Origin: a virus
IMG/VR virus record: IMGVR_UViG_3300025326_000209
Coordinates: 1 to 23,035 of that record
Length of the DNA: 23,035 bases
Strand: one strand, 5' to 3'
Position numbers and translations under genes: made by a program. Shown here piece by piece: positions 15,131-20,769 of the stretch (its first letter is position 1; every line of letters begins with the position of its first letter). The notes beneath the pieces were generated by a model. It was not told where the DNA came from. It worked only from the letters and a program-made list of their open reading frames with translations, and did no database searches.

Positions 15131-15173
15131 TGTTTATGATTATAAACATAGCGCATAATCATATACTTGTCAA
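15131..15173 (-). promoter_or_regulatory. Leftward sigma70 promoter with overlapping palindromic operator
   Basis: On the minus strand, TTGACA (15173-15168) and TATGTT (15150-15145) are separated by 17 bases. A perfect inverted repeat, TGTTTAT-GATT-ATAAACA (15131-15148), overlaps the -10 box and the start region, as expected for a repressor operator. It drives the genes 15100-14720 and 14686-14300. The same palindrome is not found at the repressor-early gene divergence, so a different regulator may act here. Confidence 0.78.
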
Positions 15174-15203
15174 GTCTTTTTTTCATTTATTTTAAAAATA
15201 TTT

Positions 15204-16331
15204 TTACGCCCTGAATTTCATCTTTTTGAGCGGGGATTCTTTGGATTCTATAATATGCAGGTAGCGGGTTGTGGTGGAGAGGCGCTTGTGGCCGGCTCTG
15301 TCCATTGTGTAGCGAAGGTCGTTGCTTGCGCGCAAAAGGTTGGTAACAAAGGTATGTCGCAGGGAATATGGCGTGCCGTCAATCTCTATCTTGCGCAGGA
15401 TGTGTCTTATAGCCCTGCTTATTGACTGCGGGACAAGTTGATTGTTTCCGCCGCAAAGATATTTTCCGCCGCCTGCCTGTGCAGGCACGGCAGACAGGCG
15501 CAGCAGGCATGTTGAAATATAGACATTGAGCTTTGGGTGGATTTCAATGCTTCGGAGCATTCCTGTTTTGGTTTCGCCGTGGATCATGATTTTGCCGGCA
15601 CGGATGTCTTGTGCAGTGAGCCGGATAATCTCTGATGGCCGCAGGCCCGCATAGAGATAAAGCATGACAACAGCCCGCAGATAACCGCGCAGGTATGCCT
15701 TCCTCTTTTTTAATTCCTGCATAAAAACAATAAGGTCTTCGTAAGACAGGGCGCAGGGAAGCCGTTCGTCATTTATTGGCGGGGCAGGGACTTGTCTTGC
15801 AGGGTTATCGCTGCCCATGTAATCCAGCAGCTTTCTGATGAGCGTATGCTCCTTGCGGCTCGTGGCGTTTTTGATGCCTTGTTGTTTCCGTTGTGAGATG
15901 TAGCTCTCTACATCTTCTTTTGTTATGTCTGCCGGAGTCTTGCCGGGGAAATATTTGTGCAGATAGTCCAGGACAACCTTGACTTTATCTGCATTCCTTA
16001 TATGCGTTGTTGAGCGGCAGTTGGCGCGGGACCAATCTTCATATTTTTTGGCAAGTTCATTCCATGTGAACGGTGCGGAGATTTTCGAGGATGAGAGCTG
16101 AGCGGCTTCTTGCTGGGAGATGTAGCCCCGGTTGCGGCAAAAGATTATTTCATCTTTTGAGAGTTCGGTTTTGCGGGAGAGGCTTTCAAGTTTATGAATA
16201 TCTGTATAGATTGCCTTTGCAATGTCTTTGCTCTTTGCCCAGCGGGTCTTGTCGGCATGGGTTCCGTCAAGGAAAAACACCCGATACATAATCCGCCAGC
16301 CTTTAGTCTTTGAGGGGTAGAGGTGGGGCAT
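15204..16331 (-). CDS. int: Tyrosine integrase (site-specific recombinase)
   Basis: The protein has 375 residues. It has an N-terminal arm-binding-like part (1-80), a SAM-like core-binding domain (about 87-172) and a catalytic domain (about 190-370). The visible active-site residues are Arg231 (AGLRPSEIIRL), Lys255 (GETKTGM), Arg325 in SLRHTF, His348 (AGHKRL) and the nucleophile Tyr357 (TTTRYLH). The first His of the H-x-x-R box is a Tyr (YSLR, 322). Residues of about 276-295 (LLRLSAVPAQAGGGKY) are encoded by a palindromic repeat, an apparent in-frame insert. The start lies 4 bases after the lipoprotein stop, so it is in the repressor operon. It should recombine the tRNA-Glu core at 14079. 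Confidence 0.92.
   Translation of the reverse strand: MPHLYPSKTKGWRIMYRVFFLDGTHADKTRWAKSKDIAKAIYTDIHKLESLSRKTELSKDEIIFCRNRGYISQQEAAQLSSSKISAPFTWNELAKKYEDWSRANCRSTTHIRNADKVKVVLDYLHKYFPGKTPADITKEDVESYISQRKQQGIKNATSRKEHTLIRKLLDYMGSDNPARQVPAPPINDERLPCALSYEDLIVFMQELKKRKAYLRGYLRAVVMLYLYAGLRPSEIIRLTAQDIRAGKIMIHGETKTGMLRSIEIHPKLNVYISTCLLRLSAVPAQAGGGKYLCGGNNQLVPQSISRAIRHILRKIEIDGTPYSLRHTFVTNLLRASNDLRYTMDRAGHKRLSTTTRYLHIIESKESPLKKMKFRA
15471..15500. repeat. Palindromic repeat inside the integrase gene
   Basis: GCCTGCCTGTGCAGGCAC followed by GGCAGACAGGCG forms a short palindrome (TGCCTG-TG-CAGGCA, 15474-15487) with a further GACAGGC arm. This resembles dispersed GCCTGCC...GGCAGACAGG repeats known from bacterial chromosomes. 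It lies in frame between the catalytic Lys and the H-x-x-R box and adds a Gly/Ala-rich stretch. Confidence 0.55.
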
Positions 16332-16335
16332 GAGA

Positions 16336-16845
16336 CTATTGTGCGGACTTTAATAGTCCCGTATGAACATCTCTGAACACATCAAAAGAACTTCGAGAGT
16401 CAAGGTCTATAAGGTCTATTTGTTTAAGCATTTTTGTGCCGTAATCTGTTCCACTATCCGTATAGATTTTTCTTATTGTCGGCAATACGATTCTTTCAGT
16501 CGCCTTTATCTCATCATATTTCACTTTTCCATAGACCATGTATTCCACGAATCCGTCTGAAGGTGAATGTCTGGATTCGGCAATTTTTTGCTTTCTGTCA
16601 GCATACCCCCAAGCTGTATCTTCCCAATGAGCCATGAATTGTGTTGTTGCCTGTTCAGTGGAGTTGCTTTCTAAAAGTTTTGCGGCCATAAGACAGGCAC
16701 TATAATTATGATCTCGGGTAGTCTGACACTCGGGCACAATCGTCATAAGTTTTGTGTATCCTGTTGGATATAATGCCTGAACAGATGGAAGCAAGGCACA
16801 GCTACCCAAAATAAAAAGAGAAAAAATTATCAATAATCTTTTCAT
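16336..16845 (-). CDS. Predicted lipoprotein in the lysogeny operon
   Basis: This 169-residue protein has a lipoprotein signal: MKRLLIIFSLFILGSC, with lipobox LGSC and the lipidated Cys at 16. No Asp follows the Cys, so outer membrane sorting is likely in a Gram-negative host. The mature part is hydrophilic with two further Cys (about 39 and 50, ECQTTRDHNYSACLMAAKLL) that could form a disulfide, and is mostly helical. I do not recognise the family. Its start overlaps the end of the HsdR_N gene (ATGA) and the integrase follows within 4 bases. A lipoprotein co-expressed with the repressor is a good candidate for superinfection exclusion or lysogenic conversion; this is inference. Confidence 0.75.
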   Translation of the reverse strand: MKRLLIIFSLFILGSCALLPSVQALYPTGYTKLMTIVPECQTTRDHNYSACLMAAKLLESNSTEQATTQFMAHWEDTAWGYADRKQKIAESRHSPSDGFVEYMVYGKVKYDEIKATERIVLPTIRKIYTDSGTDYGTKMLKQIDLIDLDSRSSFDVFRDVHTGLLKSAQ

Positions 16846-17600
16846 GTTGGGGAGACCTTAGACGGAGATGGTTCAGATGCAGGAGGTTCTGTGACAGGCT
16901 GTTCAGGCGCATTATGTCTTGATGCTTTTCTCTTTCGTTTTATTTTTACATCGCCGATAGATTCCCATGTTTGTGAGGATATCATTCCTTTAATGCCTGC
17001 TATCAAATCCTGTTCCTCTATGGTTACGCCTGACATCTTTTTAAGATGTGTCCGCATCATGCGCAAGGTGTTTTCATGGAAGATTGACTGGACAATACTT
17101 CGGGGGGACAGCGCTTTAATTTTAGAGTAATAATCTTCATGCTCGCCTTTTAATATGCTTTTTTTATGAAAGAGAGACAATTTATCGGATGCGTCATCGG
17201 CAAGTATATTTGTTGATATAATAAGGTCGCTTTGAATTCCCTCATCAAATGTAAGATGATACATTTGCCATGCAATGCCGTTTGTAAGCAGCACCCATTC
17301 AACGCCTGCATTTGCCGCATAGTTGCTGGCCTGCTCTATATGTTTTTCCTTCAGTTCTATTCCTGCCTGTTTTATCTCAATGAAAAACATTACCTTACCA
17401 TCCGCTTTTATGGCGTAATCCACATAGCGATCCTTGATGGTATGTTCCTTTGTGATGTCATGGAATACATCATATCCGAGCACATCTTCAAGAAACTTTC
17501 CTATGCGAAGCGATGTTTCCGCTTCATTGATATTTTGTTCCTGCGCCTGTTGAAAGATGGGAATGTATTTTTTTAAATCCTTTGTTATATCTATTGACAT
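16842..17600 (-). CDS. HsdR N-terminal-like PD-(D/E)XK nuclease domain protein
   Basis: The protein has 252 residues and matches the stand-alone HSDR_N_2 domain (type I restriction enzyme R subunit N-terminus). The PD-(D/E)XK core is visible: YVDYAIK (Asp61), then MFFIEIKQAG (Glu75, Lys77), followed by a helix with QASNYAANAGVEWVLLTNG (90-108), typical of this family. No helicase or methylase domain follows, so it is not a full restriction enzyme. The C-terminus is Lys/Arg-rich (about 218-232), then a Pro/Ser tail. The SD AAAGGAGGT is strong. It lies between repressor and lipoprotein in one operon, so lysogen defence against other phages is possible; the activity is not shown. Confidence 0.82.
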   Translation of the reverse strand: MSIDITKDLKKYIPIFQQAQEQNINEAETSLRIGKFLEDVLGYDVFHDITKEHTIKDRYVDYAIKADGKVMFFIEIKQAGIELKEKHIEQASNYAANAGVEWVLLTNGIAWQMYHLTFDEGIQSDLIISTNILADDASDKLSLFHKKSILKGEHEDYYSKIKALSPRSIVQSIFHENTLRMMRTHLKKMSGVTIEEQDLIAGIKGMISSQTWESIGDVKIKRKRKASRHNAPEQPVTEPPASEPSPSKVSPT

Positions 17601-17616
17601 AAAGACCTCCTTTTAT

Positions 17617-17964
17617 TTAACCAGCCTTAATTTGCTTCGTCTTTAAAAAAGCAATATAGTTCTTCAATTCCTGCTTATCTTTTTTTGATAATGGTTTGAG
17701 CATCTCAAGTATTTCCTCGTCATCTGGAGCGAGATACAAAGGCGGAGATTCAGATATCTTTGTATCGCCAAATTCCGTCTCAAATTTAATACCCAACCTT
17801 TGAGAAATATGAAGTAGCCGTTTTATACCGATGGGATCACGCCCTTTTAATATATTATTTAAGGCGGAAGGAGACCATCCTAACCTTTCGGCTAATTGTA
17901 TTTGCGTTATACCTTCCGTTCTCAAATAATCTTCAAGTTTTTGAATAACATCTTTTCCAGACAT
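17617..17964 (-). CDS. XRE-family helix-turn-helix repressor (cI-like role)
   Basis: The protein has 115 residues from the ATG at 17964; a TTG two codons upstream is an alternative. A clear XRE-type helix-turn-helix lies at about residues 18-55 (TQIQLAERLGWSPSALNNIL, then KGRDPIGIKRLLHISQRLGI). The C-terminal part (about 70-115) is helical and Lys-rich; there is no LexA-like peptidase domain, so induction would not follow the RecA-dependent self-cleavage route. It is divergent from the early promoter at 17993-18020 and precedes HsdR_N, lipoprotein and integrase genes, which marks it as the lysogeny regulator. The SD is weak, and the leader is short. Confidence 0.82.
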   Translation of the reverse strand: MSGKDVIQKLEDYLRTEGITQIQLAERLGWSPSALNNILKGRDPIGIKRLLHISQRLGIKFETEFGDTKISESPPLYLAPDDEEILEMLKPLSKKDKQELKNYIAFLKTKQIKAG

Positions 17965-17969
17965 AGTCA

Positions 17970-18013
17970 ATTTAGGAAGTCTAATTTTTTACTTGACAAT
18001 ATTTAGAAACTCT
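17970..18013. promoter_or_regulatory. Candidate operators: two related 13-base sites
   Basis: ATTTAGGAAGTCT (17970-17982) and ATTTAGAAACTCT (18001-18013) agree at 11 of 13 positions and start 31 bases apart, about three helical turns. The second lies between the -35 and -10 boxes of the rightward promoter; the first lies next to the repressor start codon. They suit a repressor that blocks the early promoter and controls its own gene. Confidence 0.55.
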
Positions 18014-18020
18014 GTATAAT
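17993..18020 (+). promoter_or_regulatory. Rightward early promoter, perfect sigma70 consensus
   Basis: TTGACA (17993-17998) and TATAAT (18015-18020) are both perfect, with a 16-base spacer. Transcription would start near 18027 and read into the early genes from 18051. It lies between the divergent repressor and the first early gene, the place of a lambda-type PR, and must be tightly repressed in a lysogen. Confidence 0.88.
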
Positions 18021-18050
18021 CCACTCCATCAAATAGAAGTGGAGGTCTGA

Positions 18051-18239
18051 ATGTTAAAGAAATCTAATGCAAAAAAGACTTTATTGAATCATCGCCTTCA
18101 GTCCATGCGCAGATTGCTACAGCCATACCTCGTTCTTGCGCAAGGCGATAGTTTTCTAATCCTATGTCCTTCTGAGCAAATTGCCCGGCAGTTACTTCAA
18201 GAGCGGATAGCTCCGGTTTTAAAATCTCCCAACACTTAA
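18051..18239 (+). CDS. First early gene, small basic protein, unknown
   Basis: This 62-residue protein starts 30 bases after the expected transcript start, with GTGGAGGTCTGA before the ATG. It has a basic, helical N-terminal half (KKSNAKKTLLNHRLQSMRRLL) and a second part SFLILCPSEQIARQLLQERI. There is no recognised motif. The first-gene position after a PR-like promoter is usual for Cro-like or antirepressor proteins, so a regulatory role is a fair guess; a helix-turn-helix is not evident. Confidence 0.6.
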   Translation: MLKKSNAKKTLLNHRLQSMRRLLQPYLVLAQGDSFLILCPSEQIARQLLQERIAPVLKSPNT

Positions 18240-18251
18240 GGAGGTCAGAAA

Positions 18252-18404
18252 ATGAAGAAAGCGCCTAACGCAAAAATCACGATAACGATGGAACCCGAGG
18301 TAATAAAAATCATCAAAGAAGCAACTGCGATGCTTGAATCTGTTTCTTCCTTCTTGGAAAAAGCGATTGAAAAAGGAATGACTCAATCTAATTCTTCCAA
18401 GTAA
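18252..18404 (+). CDS. Small ribbon-helix-helix-type protein (Arc/Cro-like role)
   Basis: This 50-residue protein starts after AAGGAGGTCAGAAA. The sequence NAKITITMEPEVIKIIKEAT followed by SSFLEKAIEKGM has the layout of a ribbon-helix-helix domain: a short strand (about 7-12), a helix (14-29), a turn and a second helix (32-42). Such dimers bind operators (Arc, MetJ, CopG). It sits in the early operon directly after the first gene and is a candidate anti-repressor or Cro substitute. Its 3' end overlaps the minus-strand gene 18388-18546 by 17 bases. Confidence 0.68.
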   Translation: MKKAPNAKITITMEPEVIKIIKEATAMLESVSSFLEKAIEKGMTQSNSSK

Positions 18405-18546
18405 TTTGAGCCCTGCATTGAGGGCATTCTTTTAATGTTTTTAGGTCTTTTACTTTTTTCTTAATTACTTTTTTACAATTAGGACATGTAAAGGGGATTT
18501 CAATGTTATTCAGGTCGGGTGTTTTTATGTCAACTTTAATTTTCAT
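18388..18546 (-). CDS. Small zinc-ribbon protein on the opposite strand
   Basis: This 52-residue protein lies on the minus strand inside a rightward region. It starts with ATG at 18546-18544 after AAGGAGATGAT, a good SD. Two CxxC pairs, CPNC (21-24) and CPQC (41-44), form a zinc ribbon; the rest is Lys-rich (CKKVIKKKVKDLKTLKE). It resembles small Com- or rubredoxin-type zinc proteins in phages. The gene converges with, and overlaps by 17 bases, the RHH gene. Transcribed leftward, it would make antisense RNA to the early operon. Confidence 0.65.
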   Translation of the reverse strand: MKIKVDIKTPDLNNIEIPFTCPNCKKVIKKKVKDLKTLKECPQCRAQITWKN

Positions 18547-18567
18547 ATCATCTCCTTTTTTTACAGT

Positions 18568-18674
18568 CTTGTCCGCCGGCAGGCCAGACCTCCATCCGAC
18601 CTATTGCCGGCACAAGAACGCAAAAGGCGCACGGATGCCGTCTTACCCGATGGATTATCTGCTGCGCCTTTGCG
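18568..18674. repeat. Two consecutive hairpins in the gap between divergent genes
   Basis: In the 215-base gap 18547-18761, CTTGTCCGCCGGCA (18568-18581) pairs with TGCCGGCACAAG (18605-18616) with a two-base bulge. CGCAAAAGGCGCA (18619-18631) pairs with TGCGCCTTTGCG (18663-18674) with one bulged A. They follow each other directly. They could be a structured leader, a small RNA or a pair of dispersed repeats; short frames here on both strands lack SD support. No T-run follows. Confidence 0.55.
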
Positions 18675-18761
18675 CTTTATATAACATAAGAGGGTTTTCA
18701 TGGCAACAGTTTTAATATAGTAGAAGGGTTTTAAAAAGGGAAACAAGGGAGGAGTTTTGCC

Positions 18762-19199
18762 ATGCACTTAAAATACATTCGTTTCCAAAACTTGCTATAT
18801 AACAAGTTTGTATCGCCCGGAGAGCATGACGCTAAAAAGGTATGCTCTCAAATGAATATATCTCTATCCACTTTTTACAATTATATTGAAGGCATCTCGC
18901 ATTTTCCCCCCGACCTTATCGCCCCGCTTTACAACGCTACCCACGACATAGACTTCCTGAATTTCATTTTAAATGATACTGACAAAAAAATAATAGACAA
19001 GGCTCCTGCTGCCAAGCAGGTCAAGACCCCGACTGATGAGACATTGGACATAGCCGCTGCAACAGGCACTCTTGTTGCTGAGGTTAAGAGGTCGCTGAAA
19101 GACGGGTATTTATCTGCCAATGACAAGCGAGCATTGGAAAAGCAAATCAATATCACTGAAAAAGAGATGGAGGATTTGAGGAAGATTTTGAAGGGGTAA
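18762..19199 (+). CDS. Phage regulatory protein CII-like (CP76 family)
   Basis: This 145-residue protein resembles the phage regulatory CII (CP76) family of P2/transposable phages. Its N-terminal helix-turn-helix covers about residues 22-45 (AKKVCSQMNISLSTFYNYIE), followed by the typical FPPDLIAPLYNATHDIDFLN (49-68). The C-terminal half ends in a coiled-coil (KRALEKQINITEKEMEDLRK). The SD is AGGGAGG about 10 bases before ATG. In the early operon it probably regulates establishment of lysogeny or early transcription; the exact target is unknown. Confidence 0.75.
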   Translation: MHLKYIRFQNLLYNKFVSPGEHDAKKVCSQMNISLSTFYNYIEGISHFPPDLIAPLYNATHDIDFLNFILNDTDKKIIDKAPAAKQVKTPTDETLDIAAATGTLVAEVKRSLKDGYLSANDKRALEKQINITEKEMEDLRKILKG

Positions 19200-19206
19200 A
19201 AAGGAT

Positions 19207-19389
19207 ATGACTAATATAGAAAATATAAACATATCAATAAATGAACATATAGAAGAGATATTAAGACTTGAGAGGCAGAGGGGAAGAGCATATAACGCAG
19301 GTGATATCGAACATTATTTTCAACTCTCCACAAAAATAAATATGCGGAGAAAGAAACTTGAGGACTTGAGAAAGGTTTTGAATGAGTAA
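19207..19389 (+). CDS. Small coiled-coil protein, unknown
   Basis: The protein has 60 residues, all helix: INEHIEEILRLERQRGRAYN and then INMRRKKLEDLRKVLNE. It lies 7 bases after the CII-like gene with AAAAGGAT as SD. Its C-terminal LEDLRKVL resembles MEDLRKIL at the end of the previous protein, so one helix may have been duplicated from the other. No function can be named. Confidence 0.6.
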   Translation: MTNIENINISINEHIEEILRLERQRGRAYNAGDIEHYFQLSTKINMRRKKLEDLRKVLNE

Positions 19390-19398
19390 GGAGGCATT

Positions 19399-19956
19399 AT
19401 GAGCGATTGCATATACACAGGTTGCAAGAAGGAAGCTAAAATAGAAGGATTTTGCGTGAAGCATTTTAAGCATAAGCAAAAGGCGCTGGGAGAGATTGAA
19501 CATGAGAACAGCCAGCCTGTGCAACGGCAGATAGATGAGCCATGCTGTCCAAAGTGCGGCAGGAAGGCATCAGAGGTTAGGACATTTATAAAAAAAAGAG
19601 GGATGTGTAAGGACTGCGCATATTCATATAAAAGCAAGAAAAGAAAAAAGAAAGATATAAAACTGGATTCCCGCTTAAAGCCTGCGGGAATGACAAAAGA
19701 AAAGCCTGCGGGAATGACGAGTAAGCTTGTCCCCGAATGTTTTTATCGGGGAGCGGACTCGATCAATCATCCGCCGCATTACACGCAGGGCAAGATTGAG
19801 GTTATTGACTTTATCGCAGACCAGCAGATGGGCTATATGGACGGTAATATAATCAAATATATCGCAAGGTATCGGCACAAGGGCAGCGCCGTGGAGGATT
19901 TAAAAAAGGCAAAGTGGTATTTAGAAAGGCTGCTCGCAGAGGTGGACGGAAATTAG
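19399..19956 (+). CDS. Zinc-finger plus DUF3310 protein, joined by palindromic repeat
   Basis: The protein has 185 residues. The N-terminal 1-85 region has Cys/His-rich segments: CIYTGCKKEAKIEGFCVKHF (4-23) and CCPKCGRKA...GMCKDC (49-73). Residues of about 121-182 are a clear DUF3310 domain (NHPPHYTQGKIEVIDFIADQ, then GNIIKYIARYRHKG and DLKKAKWYLERLL), found in many phages and often near nucleotide metabolism genes. The linker 89-118 (LDSRLKPAGMTK, EKPAGMT, KLVPECFYRG) is encoded by dispersed palindromic repeats. The SD AAGGAGGCATT is strong and the frame is open throughout, so the joined protein is probably made. Two once separate genes fused through repeats, or an insertion in a linker, both fit. 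Confidence 0.82.
   Translation: MSDCIYTGCKKEAKIEGFCVKHFKHKQKALGEIEHENSQPVQRQIDEPCCPKCGRKASEVRTFIKKRGMCKDCAYSYKSKKRKKKDIKLDSRLKPAGMTKEKPAGMTSKLVPECFYRGADSINHPPHYTQGKIEVIDFIADQQMGYMDGNIIKYIARYRHKGSAVEDLKKAKWYLERLLAEVDGN
19661..19752. repeat. Composite palindromic repeat in frame in the DUF3310 gene
   Basis: GGATTCCCGC (19665-19674) and GCGGGAATGAC (19684-19694) form an arm pair. AAGCCTGCGGGAATGAC is repeated directly at 19678-19694 and 19702-19718. A CCCCGA...TCGGGG hairpin (19731-19750) of the family seen at 861 and 7117 follows. Together they encode about 30 residues without a stop codon. Confidence 0.85.
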
Positions 19957-19957
19957 T

Positions 19958-20188
19958 ATGACCGAATTCTTAAGCATAAAACAGGCGTCTGAATATCTCA
20001 TCGCCAAAGGCTTTGAGATGAAGCCCGCAACTCTGCGCAAGAAAATACAGAGGTGGGAGATACCTTTTTATGACATCGGCAGGCCAAAACTAAAAAGGTC
20101 TGATTTGGATAGATGGATAGAATCAAGGCGCACCCGCGCAAGGCGCTGGCGGAAAGGAGAATATGACGACCTGTCAATGGCACGATAA
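19958..20188 (+). CDS. Excisionase-like / helix-turn-helix DNA-binding protein
   Basis: This 76-residue protein starts two bases after the DUF3310 stop. FLSIKQASEYLIAKGFEMKP (4-23) and ATLRKKIQRWEIPFYDIGRP (24-43) with KLKRSDLDRWIESRR (44-58) match the HTH_17/excisionase winged-helix layout (MerR-like). The tail is very basic (RTRARRWRKGEYDD). It may bind the attachment arms as Xis or be a general regulator; it lies in the early operon, well away from int, so I keep both open. Confidence 0.72.
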   Translation: MTEFLSIKQASEYLIAKGFEMKPATLRKKIQRWEIPFYDIGRPKLKRSDLDRWIESRRTRARRWRKGEYDDLSMAR

Positions 20189-20294
20189 TTCAAAGTGCCG
20201 TCTTACAGGCATTCTTTGTAATGGCGACCATGGGGCATGTTTTGAAACAATTGATTCAGGGGACGCAGAGGAGCTTTTACGAAGTGAAGCATAG
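20163..20294 (+). CDS. Small Cys/His-rich protein
   Basis: This 43-residue protein starts at ATG 20163 with AAAGGAGA 4-5 bases upstream, a better SD than any start of the overlapping frame downstream. It has Cys4, His7, Cys12, Cys19, His23 and Cys26, enough for one zinc site, and an acidic helical end (GDAEELLRSEA). It overlaps the HTH gene by 26 bases and the next gene by 11 bases if that starts at GTG 20284. It could be a small zinc-binding regulator; no family is recognised. Confidence 0.5.
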   Translation: MTTCQWHDNSKCRLTGILCNGDHGACFETIDSGDAEELLRSEA

Positions 20295-20757
20295 CCATGA
20301 CATCAAGCATAGCCATAAAGTCCCACCATCAAGAGTTAACACTTTATCGGAGTGTTTCTATAAGCCTTGCGGAAAGGCATTTGCACCCAAAAGGGTTGAT
20401 ATGGTTTTTTGTTCGCCTGAATGCAAAAAAACGCATTATCAAGAAGCATACAAAAAGGGGGTGAAACTCATGCAGGCAAAAGGGATGCGGTTTTCAAAAT
20501 TGGAAACATCGTTGCGTTTGCAAAGGCTCTATAAATATCTTTCGGACAGGGAGCCCCATTCAACGCGGGAAATCGGCGAGGCAGTTAATCTGGAGGCAGT
20601 TGGCTCATCTATCGGCGAGCTCAGACGAAACATCAGGCCCAAGGGCATGGACATATCCTGCAGGTTTAGCGGCAGGACGCAAGACGGCGCAAGCATCTAT
20701 TTATATCAACTTGTACCTGTAGTCATTCCCGAAGTTTTTATCGGGAATCCAGAATGA
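20284..20757 (+). CDS. Zinc-finger and winged-helix-like early protein with repeat-derived end
   Basis: The frame runs back to ATG 20221 but that start has no SD and overlaps the 43-residue frame; GTG 20284 follows GAGGAG by 10 bases and is preferred (157 residues). A Cys-type finger CFYKPCGKAF...FCSPEC lies at about residues 23-48. A helical part with RLQRLYKYLSDREPHSTREI (about 78-97) and GSSIGELRRN reads as a winged helix with the recognition helix at the end. The last dozen residues (VVIPEVFIGNPE) and the stop codon come from a palindromic repeat (20722-20757), so the original C-terminus was replaced or extended. DNA binding is likely, the target unknown. Confidence 0.65.
   Translation: MKHSHDIKHSHKVPPSRVNTLSECFYKPCGKAFAPKRVDMVFCSPECKKTHYQEAYKKGVKLMQAKGMRFSKLETSLRLQRLYKYLSDREPHSTREIGEAVNLEAVGSSIGELRRNIRPKGMDISCRFSGRTQDGASIYLYQLVPVVIPEVFIGNPE
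20722..20757. repeat. Palindromic repeat that supplies a stop codon
   Basis: GTCATTCCCGA (20722-20732) and TCGGGAAT (20741-20748) form a hairpin, ending in AATGAC, where TGA (20755-20757) is the stop of the gene. About 28 bases are identical to the reverse complement of 900-927. Two identical copies 20 kb apart in one phage show recent spread or exchange. Confidence 0.85.
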
Positions 20758-20769
20758 CAAGGAGGCAGC

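Noticed and set aside
16842-17600. Complete type I restriction system
   Set aside because: Only an HsdR N-terminal-like nuclease domain is present; no helicase, HsdM or HsdS gene is near.
17965-18030. Leftward promoter for the repressor
   Set aside because: TTGTCA is present on the minus strand, but any -10 at proper distance would fall almost on the start codon; too weak to list as a feature.
18503-18767. Open frames on both strands in the hairpin gap (18503-18715 plus, 18561-18767 minus)
   Set aside because: They lack SD signals, run through hairpin sequence and one overlaps the better supported minus-strand zinc ribbon gene.
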